This document shows positions 1 through 5,410 of a DNA stretch of 11,804 nt, piece after piece. Origin of the DNA: an uncultured Clostridia bacterium (GTDB lineage: Bacteria; Bacillota; Clostridia; TANB77; CAG-508); NCBI GenBank assembly GCA_947628395.1, contig CANQZP010000040.1, positions 1 through 11,804 on the forward strand, read 5' to 3'. A program made the translations under genes and the position numbers. The notes beneath the pieces are model-generated. The model made no database searches. It was not told the DNA's origin and saw nothing but the letters and a program-made list of their open reading frames with translations. The stretch's first letter is position 1, and each line of letters begins with the position of its first letter.

Positions 1-133
1 AAAATTTTATATAATTATCTTACATATAAAAAAACAAAAAGTCAATAGTGAATTTTCCCTAATTCAATTGCGAATGTATTACTGTAGCATCCGCCCCTTT
101 GGTATTTCTAAGGTGAACCAATCACAGCCTTGA
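1..133. other. Intergenic, no gene seen
   Basis: AT-rich stretch downstream of the Rieske/FAD gene stop codon. I find no open reading frame with a ribosome binding site and no convincing hairpin followed by a T run for either strand. A short GC-rich patch near 88-100 (GCATCCGCCCC) stands out from its surroundings but has no partner in view. Confidence 0.5.
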
Positions 134-1654
134 TTATTTCTCTTCTTCAATATCTATATTCTTCAAATGCTGAACACTTGGAGATTCTATTGACTCTCCT
201 TTATAATTAAATCTAGACCCATGACACGGACAATCCCAACTTCTCTCCAAACTATTCCAAGTTAATTCACAACCTAAATGAGTACATACGGGTTTTACTG
301 CAAAAATATTTCCATCAATATCCTTATATACTCCAACTTTTTTTCCTTCCACTTCAATTAATTTTCCTTCATCATTTTTTATATCAATTAAAGTTTTATT
401 TGGAATTTTTAATTTATCTATAACTAAAGATTTCAAACTCTGTTTTACTATATTTCCAAATTCTTTACTATTTTTTATTGGCTCTAATCTTGTTGCTGTA
501 TAAATTTCTTTATATGGATTATCTTTTCCTAATATATCGTCAGAAATAATTCTAGCTGCCACATTAGAAAGACTAACTCCCCATTTTTTATATCCTGTTC
601 CAATATATAAATCAGACATTAAAGTAGAATATTTTCCTATATAAGGAATTTTGTCAAGACCTATACAATCCTCTGCTATCCATCTTCCTATAATTTCACA
701 ATTAGGATACATTTTTCTAATCTCATTTTCTAAACTTTCATATTGTTTTTCTTCTTTTACTTCTTCACCTGTTTTGTGGTCAAATCCTGCTACTAATAAA
801 AGCCTTTTATCTCCATTTTTTATTGTTCTAAAAGATTTTTTTGGATTTTCTGATGTTATATACATTCCTTCAAATAAATCTGTCTTTGTATCCACACATA
901 TTACATAAGATGTGGATTGATACATTTTTAAGAAATAAAATCCTGGTATGTTTATTATAGGATATCTAGTTGCTAAAACTACATATTTTGCTTTTACTTC
1001 ATTATCCTCAGTAGTTATAATATAATTATCATTTTCTTTTTGTATATCATATACTTTTGTATTTTCATATATATTTACTCTTTCTTTTTCCATTGCTTTG
1101 CAAAGTCCAATACAATATTTAGCTGGATTAAATTGTGCCTGATTTTTAAACTTTATAGCACCTATAACATTTCTTGGTAGTTTAATATTTGTTACAAATT
1201 CACATAGTCCTTCTTTAATTGAATTTACTGAAAAAACTTCATCTTTAATTTTCATTATTTCATCATCTTCTTCAGTATAAACATAAGCATCCATTTTTTC
1301 AAAATCACAATCTATATTTTCTTTTTTTATAATATTTTCAATTTCTTTAATAGATTCTTCATTAGATTCTAAATATTTTTTTGCAAATTCTTTTCCTTGA
1401 GACTCTATTAAATATTTATAAAATAAATCATGTTGACTTGTTATTTTAGCCGTACTATGGCATGATGTTTTTTCTCCTATCAAATCTTTTTCTAAAATAG
1501 CAATTTTTAAATTACTATTTTTACTTAAGTAGTAAGCTGTACTAAGTCCAGTAAGCCCTGCTCCAACAATACAAACATCAACATCTATATTATCTTTCAA
1601 TTTATCATAATTTTTTCTTTCACTTTTAATAGATTCTAACCAATACGAGTACAT
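134..1654 (-). CDS. FAD-dependent oxidoreductase with C-terminal Rieske [2Fe-2S] domain
   Basis: This 506-residue protein has two domains. The N-terminal part (about 25-375) is a DAO-type FAD-binding oxidoreductase. It has the dinucleotide motif GAGLTG at 31-36, an acidic residue ending the second strand (E55) and a late flavin-contact segment GTGYKKWGVSLS at 352-363. The C-terminal part (about 415-503) is a Rieske domain with C457-x-H459 and C475-x2-H478 as cluster ligands, and C462/C477 placed for the usual disulfide. The fusion resembles Bacillus YhfW-like proteins, whose substrate is not established; it presumably passes electrons between the flavin and the cluster in the cytoplasm. No signal peptide or membrane segment is seen. 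The start is supported by AAAGGAGGAATTG about 10 bases upstream. It appears to stand alone; I could not identify a clear promoter or terminator. Confidence 0.93.
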   Translation of the reverse strand: MYSYWLESIKSERKNYDKLKDNIDVDVCIVGAGLTGLSTAYYLSKNSNLKIAILEKDLIGEKTSCHSTAKITSQHDLFYKYLIESQGKEFAKKYLESNEESIKEIENIIKKENIDCDFEKMDAYVYTEEDDEIMKIKDEVFSVNSIKEGLCEFVTNIKLPRNVIGAIKFKNQAQFNPAKYCIGLCKAMEKERVNIYENTKVYDIQKENDNYIITTEDNEVKAKYVVLATRYPIINIPGFYFLKMYQSTSYVICVDTKTDLFEGMYITSENPKKSFRTIKNGDKRLLLVAGFDHKTGEEVKEEKQYESLENEIRKMYPNCEIIGRWIAEDCIGLDKIPYIGKYSTLMSDLYIGTGYKKWGVSLSNVAARIISDDILGKDNPYKEIYTATRLEPIKNSKEFGNIVKQSLKSLVIDKLKIPNKTLIDIKNDEGKLIEVEGKKVGVYKDIDGNIFAVKPVCTHLGCELTWNSLERSWDCPCHGSRFNYKGESIESPSVQHLKNIDIEEEK

Positions 1655-1716
1655 AAAATCAATTCCTCCTTTTGGTTATTATTTCTAATATTGGTGATAA
1701 ATATACAAAAGAGTGT

Positions 1717-1809
1717 GAGAGAAAAATTTCAGACATGGGGACGGAGTTATTTGTCTAAGAATTCTCAATTCTTAGACAAAAACTCCGTCCCCTCTGTCTG
1801 AAAACTCTC
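1717..1809. repeat. Long palindromic intergenic element (REP/MITE-like)
   Basis: Two arms fold on each other almost completely. GGGGACGGAGTT (1737-1748) pairs with AACTCCGTCCCC (1781-1792), GTCTAAGAATT pairs with AATTCTTAGAC inside, and CAGACA/TGTCTG with GAGAG/CTCTC outside. The tip loop is only a few bases. No run of T follows the stem on either strand, so it is not a typical terminator. The GGGGACGG edge resembles palindromic REP-type repeats common in clostridial genomes; that likeness is from memory. It lies between the Rieske gene start and the promoter of the 104-residue gene. Confidence 0.75.
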
Positions 1810-1814
1810 TTAAT

Positions 1815-1843
1815 TTGATAATTTATATAATTTATGTTATAAT
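1815..1843 (+). promoter_or_regulatory. Sigma-A type promoter for the 104-residue gene
   Basis: TTGATA (1815-1820) is separated by 17 bases from TATAAT (1838-1843). A TG dinucleotide at 1835-1836 makes it an extended -10. Transcription would start near 1850, giving a leader of about 240 bases before the start codon at 2091. Confidence 0.75.
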
Positions 1844-1849
1844 AAAGTT

Positions 1850-2090
1850 AGTTTTTATAACTATTTTTTTATTGTATAGGAAAAATCGACTTTTTTGGCT
1901 ATAGCTTGCGGGTTAGCAAGCGTAATAGACAAAAAAGAACAATAGACTTTCCTATACAACAAGGTTAATTTACCTTGATTCGTGCAATAATTGCGAAGCA
2001 ATTTTGCACATGTGGGCATCGAAATCTTTGATTTCGTTAATGCCCAATTTTCTTATTAATATACCATATACTTGAAAGGAGTGACTTTTC
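1850..2090 (+). promoter_or_regulatory. Structured 5' leader with four successive stem-loops
   Basis: Stem 1 (1872-1959) pairs TTGTATAGGAAA with TTTCCTATACAA and has an inner GCTTGC/GCAAGC hairpin at 1904-1921. Stem 2 (1960-1977) pairs CAAGGT with ACCTTG. Stem 3 (1982-2009) pairs GTGCAA..ATTGC with GCAAT..TTGCAC around a GAA loop. Stem 4 (2014-2045) pairs GGGCAT with ATGCCC and GAAATC with GATTTC. An AT-rich single-stranded stretch follows and then the AAAGGAGTG ribosome binding site (2075-2083). I match no known riboswitch class and see no T-box consensus. Stem 1 could be an inserted palindromic repeat; stems 2-4 are short and tightly packed. Stem 4 is followed by AATTTTCTT, a weak candidate for attenuation. 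Confidence 0.6.
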
Positions 2091-2405
2091 ATGGCATCTC
2101 AGCATTTTTATTCGACCCAGTATTTTGGAAAATTTTACGATATTGTAGTATCCGGTGGTAAATTGGAAAAAATACGGATAGGCACATCAAAAGATGGTTA
2201 TTATAGAACTGTCTTAAGAAGTGATAGTTATCTATTTAACAGTTTGAAACCTGCAGTCAAAATGATGTTATTATTTACACATCATGAACTTATTAATTTA
2301 TGCAAAGTGCTTAAGGATAATGATCCCGAATCTTTTGCATTAGTTCATAAAATAATTCAAGATGTAAATGATAACATTAAAAAACTTAATACTATGGTAT
2401 ATTAA
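2091..2405 (+). CDS. Small protein of unknown function (104 aa)
   Basis: I do not recognise the family. The 104-residue product has an aromatic-rich N-terminus (HFYSTQYFGKFYDIVVSGGK) and a middle part containing KIRIGTSKDGYYRTVLRSDS, which suggests beta strands. The C-terminal half (about 52-104) looks helical, with KPAVKMMLLFTHHELINLCK followed by an amphipathic helix to the end. There is no signal peptide; the hydrophobic stretch MMLLF is too short to span a membrane. The gene is supported by its own promoter (1815-1843), AAAGGAGTG about 8-9 bases before the ATG and a strong terminator after the stop. It is a single-gene unit with an unusually long structured leader, convergent with the capA-like gene. 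Confidence 0.8.
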   Translation: MASQHFYSTQYFGKFYDIVVSGGKLEKIRIGTSKDGYYRTVLRSDSYLFNSLKPAVKMMLLFTHHELINLCKVLKDNDPESFALVHKIIQDVNDNIKKLNTMVY

Positions 2406-2408
2406 TTT

Positions 2409-2450
2409 AAAAGCTTCAATCATAGGTCTTCCTATAATTGAAGCTTTTTT
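2409..2450. terminator. Bidirectional intrinsic terminator
   Basis: AAAAGCTTCAATCATAGG (2409-2426) pairs with CCTATAATTGAAGCTTTT with one mismatch, around a four-base loop. It is flanked by a T run on the plus strand (2444-2450) and by A residues on the other side. It can end both the 104-residue gene (+) and the capA-like gene (-), whose stop is 7 bases away. Confidence 0.88.
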
Positions 2451-2456
2451 CTTGTT

Positions 2457-3641
2457 TTAAATTTCTTCTCCCATCACTTTTTTTACATGCTCTAATTCAG
2501 ATTTTAATGTATTATATAAACTTTGTCCAATTGATGTATCTCCATTTTCATATTTACTAATTTCTTCTTCAATATCCATTACTTTAAATCTTTTTAATCC
2601 TTTTCCATTATATATATTATACATATATATAGGTGTATATTTTACACTATCTATTGAAAATTTTCCGTCTTCTCCATGCTTTGTTATTTGTATATCTAAT
2701 ATAACTGATTGTCTAGTATAATCTGCATTTTGTCCTGACATAAAGTTTCCTAGAGAATATACTACAAAACCGTCTTTCGTTGTTCCATCTTCTAATGTTA
2801 CCGTCCTTTTTTCCATTGGTTCTAAACAATGTGTATGACTACCTAAAATCAAGTCTACCCCATTTTCAAATAGGAAATCTGCTAATTCTTCTTGCTCCTT
2901 TGTTGGTGTTTGCCTATATTCTTCTCCCCAATGCATGTTTACACATATAAGTTCTGAGCCTTCATTTTTTGCTTTTTCTATATCAGATTTTATTTTTTCT
3001 TTATCAATTAAATTTACTGAATATTCTTTTCCTGTTGGAATTGGAATTCCATTTGTTCCATAAGTATAATTTAAAAATGCCATTTTTATTCCTTTAACTT
3101 CTTTAGTTAAAATTTCTTTAGATGCTTCTTCAGAAGAATATGTACCCATGTGTTCTATTCCTACATTATCAAGTGTTTCTAATGTTTTAACTAGTCCATT
3201 ATATCCTTTATCTAAGCAATGGTTACTTGCTGTAGCCATTACATCATATCCTAATTCTTTTAAATCTCTTGCTAATTCTGCTGGTGAATTAAATGTTGGA
3301 TAATTACTATATCCTATTTCTTTTCCAGCAAAGCTTGTCTCTATTGTTCCTATAGCTATATCACTATTATCAAAGTATTTCTTTATATTCTCAAATACAT
3401 AAGAAAAATCATAAGTATCGCCACTTGCTTCATAAGCATCAAAATATTGTGTATTATGACATAATACATCTCCTGTAACAGTCATATTTAATGTTATATC
3501 TTCTTTTGGTTCTTCTTTTATTTCTTCTTTACTTACTTCTGTTCTTGGTTTTTCTTCATTATTATCTTTTTTTGTCCAAAAATAGTATCCTACTCCTCCT
3601 ATAATTAAAACTATTAATAAAAATAATAAAAATTTCTTCAT
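2457..3641 (-). CDS. CapA family protein, membrane-anchored metallophosphatase fold
   Basis: The 394-residue protein matches the CapA/PgsA family (COG2843), related to calcineurin-like metallophosphatases and linked to poly-gamma-glutamate or capsule production in some bacteria. An N-terminal hydrophobic segment (about 4-22) followed by a Lys/Glu-rich spacer (24-48) suggests a membrane-anchored, externally facing protein; there is no lipobox cysteine. Family motifs are TGDVL (56-60), SNHCLDKG (139-146), MHWGEEY (236-242) and GSHTHCLEP (267-275), which carry the expected metal-binding Asp, Asn and His residues. The start is placed at ATG 3641, because the in-frame TTG 12 bases upstream lies at the edge of the GGAGGAA ribosome binding site. 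No capB/C/D partners are nearby, so a role in poly-glutamate synthesis is not supported by context. Confidence 0.9.
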   Translation of the reverse strand: MKKFLLFLLIVLIIGGVGYYFWTKKDNNEEKPRTEVSKEEIKEEPKEDITLNMTVTGDVLCHNTQYFDAYEASGDTYDFSYVFENIKKYFDNSDIAIGTIETSFAGKEIGYSNYPTFNSPAELARDLKELGYDVMATASNHCLDKGYNGLVKTLETLDNVGIEHMGTYSSEEASKEILTKEVKGIKMAFLNYTYGTNGIPIPTGKEYSVNLIDKEKIKSDIEKAKNEGSELICVNMHWGEEYRQTPTKEQEELADFLFENGVDLILGSHTHCLEPMEKRTVTLEDGTTKDGFVVYSLGNFMSGQNADYTRQSVILDIQITKHGEDGKFSIDSVKYTPIYMYNIYNGKGLKRFKVMDIEEEISKYENGDTSIGQSLYNTLKSELEHVKKVMGEEI

Positions 3642-3667
3642 TTCTTCCTCCAATTAAAATTTGTATT

Positions 3668-3696
3668 ATTATATATTTAATTTTCTTATCTTACAA
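3668..3696 (-). promoter_or_regulatory. Promoter of the capA-like gene
   Basis: Read on the minus strand, TTGTAA (3696-3691) and TATAAT (3673-3668) are 17 bases apart, ending 26 bases before the ATG at 3641. Confidence 0.7.
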
Positions 3697-3714
3697 TATA
3701 TAATTTTTTCTAAA

Positions 3715-3855
3715 ATAGCGCGAAGGGATTTCCATATATTTTTGAATTTGTGAATTGTGGGGACCGTTTTAGAAAATGTTATGAACAACGTGAATTACAT
3801 TTTCTTAAATGGGGATAACAAATGAAAAAATATATAAATCCCTGGGAGCGAACGG
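3715..3855. repeat. Imperfect palindromic element, about 140 bp
   Basis: The outer arms are AGGGATTT..ATATATTTTT..ATTTGT (3724-3750) and their near complement ACAAATGAAAAAATATATAAATCCCT (3818-3843). An inner stem pairs TTTTAGAAAATGT (3767-3779) with ACATTTTCTTAAA (3797-3809) with one mismatch. The left edge carries TAGCGCGAAGGGA; the right edge carries AATCCCTGGGAGCG (3837-3850), which recurs inverted at 10738-10751. There is no coding capacity. It looks like a non-autonomous repeat or a structured RNA lying between the capA-like promoter and the hydrolase terminator. Confidence 0.65.
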
Positions 3856-3863
3856 TTGGCATT

Positions 3864-3900
3864 TAAAAAAAAGAAGAGGATGTACCAAGTGGTACACCCC
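3864..3900 (-). terminator. Intrinsic terminator of the SleB/CwlJ-like gene
   Basis: On the minus strand GGTGTACC (3898-3891) pairs with GGTACATCC (3886-3878) around a four-base ACTT loop. It is followed by TCTTCTTTTTTTT, a good T run, about 20 bases after the stop codon at 3919. Confidence 0.8.
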
Positions 3901-3918
3901 TTAAGGAGATACAGATTT

Positions 3919-4677
3919 TTAGTCCCAATTTCTATAAAAAATATGGTTTCCTATCTGTATTGTGTCGCTAATCCCCTCCCGGATACTATTCTGGTAATCA
4001 GAACAATATTCAGGTTGATAGAAATACAAAGCACCTCCTAATTTACCTGTTGGATCGTCTCCAGCAAGCACTTCAGAAACTGCCATGTGGCATTCTTCCA
4101 TCAGTTCCTCATTGTTGTAAATCAAATCGGGATTTAAAAATTGACCTTTCTGATAAATTACACCTTCTACTGTAGATGGGAACTTATCAGACTTCATTCT
4201 GTTAAGGACTACTGCTGCAACAGCTTTTTTTCCAGCATAAGGCTCTGTTCCTGCTTCAGCATAAACTACTCTTGCAAGTAGCTCTTTTTCATATTCAGCA
4301 AGTTGTTCTTTTTCCTTATAAATGGAAATGGAAGTAGTAATTTCTGTTGTTGTTTCAGTTGTTGTTTCAGTTGTCGTTTCTGTTGACGTTTCAGTTGTTG
4401 TTTCAGTTGACGTTTCAGTTGTTGTTTCAGTTGACGTTTCAGTTGTTGTTTCACTACTTGTTTCTGTTGTTTCTTCTGTTGTCTCAACAGTGGTAATTGT
4501 TGTTACTTCTGACTTTTCTTCTGGATTTCCACTTGCTCCTGATATCATCTTAGAAGAGAGTAAGTAAAATATCATTATAGCTATCAATCCAAAAGCTATT
4601 TTAAGTACTATTTTTTCGTCCTTAAAAAGTGTCCGATATTTTATTATCAGTTTTCCGTTCCTTACCTTGATTTTCAT
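3919..4677 (-). CDS. Membrane-anchored SleB/CwlJ-like cell-wall hydrolase with Thr/Glu repeat linker
   Basis: The 252-residue protein has three parts. It opens with a basic N-terminus and a membrane segment (about 24-42). A low-complexity Thr/Glu/Ser linker follows (about 58-115). The C-terminal Hydrolase_2 domain (about 128-252) is typical of spore-cortex lytic enzymes SleB and CwlJ and of vegetative relatives. The domain shows LLARVVYAEAGTEPYAGK at 133-150, where E141 is the expected catalytic glutamate, then AVAAVVLNRM (152-161) and ALYFYQP (216-222). The linker probably holds the catalytic domain away from the membrane, within the wall. There is no peptidoglycan-binding domain and no ypeB-like partner nearby, so a germination role is not implied. 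The ATG at 4677 has AAGGAGG about 12 bases upstream. The gene has its own promoter and terminator. Confidence 0.9.
   Translation of the reverse strand: MKIKVRNGKLIIKYRTLFKDEKIVLKIAFGLIAIMIFYLLSSKMISGASGNPEEKSEVTTITTVETTEETTETSSETTTETSTETTTETSTETTTETSTETTTETTTETTTEITTSISIYKEKEQLAEYEKELLARVVYAEAGTEPYAGKKAVAAVVLNRMKSDKFPSTVEGVIYQKGQFLNPDLIYNNEELMEECHMAVSEVLAGDDPTGKLGGALYFYQPEYCSDYQNSIREGISDTIQIGNHIFYRNWD
4340..4470 (-). repeat. In-frame tandem repeat, 24-bp period
   Basis: A 24-base unit encoding the octapeptide TETTTETS recurs about three to four times inside the hydrolase linker, bordered by shorter degenerate 12-base copies (TETT). Units differ by single bases such as GACGTT versus GTCGTT. 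The array could change length by slippage without shifting the frame. Confidence 0.8.
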
Positions 4678-4717
4678 TCGTAATTTTTCCTCCTTAAAAT
4701 AAAATTTGTACTATTTA

Positions 4718-4746
4718 ATTATACCATATTTTTCTGATTTTTTCCA
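4718..4746 (-). promoter_or_regulatory. Promoter of the SleB/CwlJ-like gene
   Basis: On the minus strand TGGAAA (4746-4741) and TATAAT (4723-4718) are 17 bases apart. TGG directly before the -10 gives an extended -10. The ATG lies 40 bases downstream. It is divergent from the promoter at 4797-4825. Confidence 0.65.
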
Positions 4747-4796
4747 GTTTTTTTGAATTAGTTTACATATTTTTTCGCATTTTTTTAAAATTTTTG

Positions 4797-4825
4797 TGTA
4801 CATATAAGAAAATCTATGTTATAAT
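4797..4825 (+). promoter_or_regulatory. Promoter of the 73-residue gene
   Basis: TGTACA (4797-4802) and TATAAT (4820-4825) are 17 bases apart, and TG at 4817-4818 makes it an extended -10. Transcription would start near 4832, leaving a short leader. Confidence 0.7.
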
Positions 4826-4865
4826 GTAAAAACATCAAATTTTATCATCATGAGGAGGTATGAAT

Positions 4866-5087
4866 ATGTATTTATTCAGCTTAATGCACACTGGCCTAGT
4901 TGATGGAAACATTCATCAATTCAGAGTAACACGGTATTTCAAGGGAACTAATCAAAAAGTTGGCAAAGATTTAAATTTGTCATATAACTCAGAGAACTGC
5001 TCTTTTGAGTATCTACCGAATTTTTTGAAGCCTTATGCTAAAGACCTCATAATAAAAGCTGAGGTTGAGCTTTCTCTCCTTAGCTAA
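4866..5087 (+). CDS. Small protein of unknown function (73 aa)
   Basis: I do not recognise the family. The ribosome binding site GAGGAGGT (4852-4859) abuts an ATG at 4860, which is too close to use. The ATG at 4866, 7 bases after AGGAGG, is therefore the likely start, giving 73 residues beginning MYLFSLMHTG. The product has mixed beta-like segments (HQFRVTRYFKG, KDLNLSYNSE), an aromatic/proline patch (FEYLPNFLKPYAKD) and a short C-terminal helix. There is no membrane segment or signal peptide. It is a single-gene unit with its own promoter, divergent from the SleB/CwlJ-like gene, and ends at the terminator shared with the fatty-acid operon. Confidence 0.78.
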   Translation: MYLFSLMHTGLVDGNIHQFRVTRYFKGTNQKVGKDLNLSYNSENCSFEYLPNFLKPYAKDLIIKAEVELSLLS

Positions 5088-5130
5088 CAGCTTCTCTATT
5101 TTCATAATCTAATTAAATAATTGAAGCAAC

Positions 5131-5172
5131 AAAAAAAGGAATGTAAATTTTATATTTACATTCCTTTTTTTT
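5131..5172. terminator. Bidirectional intrinsic terminator
   Basis: AAGGAATGTAAAT (5136-5148) pairs perfectly with ATTTACATTCCTT (5154-5166) around a five-base loop, with seven A before and eight T after. It ends the 73-residue gene on the plus strand and the fatty-acid operon on the minus strand. Confidence 0.92.
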
Positions 5173-5386
5173 AATATCTTCTTTTCTTTATGTCTAATCC
5201 GTTCAGTTGCAAATGAATTTCAATATTATTTATATCGTTTTGTTCAAAAGATATATTTCTTAAATCAGCTTTAGTCATTGAACATAACTCTTTTATTTTG
5301 TTAATATTATTTTCCTTTAATTTTTCATTTACATTTTTGTTTAATTCAAGAATATTAATATCTTCTTCTAAAATTTTTGCTCTCAT
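5171..5386 (-). CDS. Small protein resembling the RNA polymerase alpha C-terminal domain (71 aa)
   Basis: The start is set at ATG 5386, because AAAGAGGGATAAAA lies just upstream; the longer in-frame ATG at 5410 has no such site. Residues 10-68 follow the alpha-CTD pattern closely: ILELNKNVNEKLKENNI matches the first helix region, INKIKELCSMTKADLRNI the second, and INNIEIHLQLNGLDIKKR the last helix and tail. The residues that bind DNA or regulators in Escherichia coli alpha (R265, N268, K298, S299) align here with N18, E21, N50 and D51, and the Gly of the helix-hairpin-helix turn is Glu. This suggests that the fold is kept but classical UP-element binding is lost. It is the last gene of the fatty-acid operon, 24 bases after the COG2070 gene. 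Its function is unknown; a regulatory or protein-binding role is inference. Confidence 0.75.
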   Translation of the reverse strand: MRAKILEEDINILELNKNVNEKLKENNINKIKELCSMTKADLRNISFEQNDINNIEIHLQLNGLDIKKRRY

Positions 5387-5410
5387 TTTTATCCCTCTTT
5401 CCTGATGCAT

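Noticed and set aside
651..908. Plus-strand reading frame of 85 codons
   Set aside because: It is a shadow of the Rieske/FAD gene with no ribosome binding site, as are those at 6946-7209, 7513-7752, 9119-9502, 9855-10058, 10398-10622 and 10909-11151.
1850..2090. T-box or known riboswitch in the leader
   Set aside because: No T-box consensus (GGGTGGNACC) or other riboswitch core that I know is present. The stems are simple hairpins.
3642..3653. TTG start for the capA-like gene at 3653
   Set aside because: The codon sits at the ribosome binding site itself. ATG 3641 gives a normal N-terminal membrane segment.
3856..4041. Plus-strand reading frame of 61 codons
   Set aside because: It starts inside the hydrolase terminator and runs antisense into the hydrolase gene, with no promoter or ribosome binding site.
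4340..4470. Regular repeats as a CRISPR array
   Set aside because: The repeats are contiguous, in frame and encode a Thr/Glu linker. There are no unique spacers and no cas genes.
4266..4487. Minus-strand Gln/Lys-rich reading frame
   Set aside because: It is another frame of the same tandem repeat within the hydrolase gene, without a start signal.
4322..4567. Plus-strand reading frame rich in Val/Ser repeats
   Set aside because: It is the complement of the Thr/Glu tandem repeat in the hydrolase gene, has no ribosome binding site and has an artificial repetitive composition.
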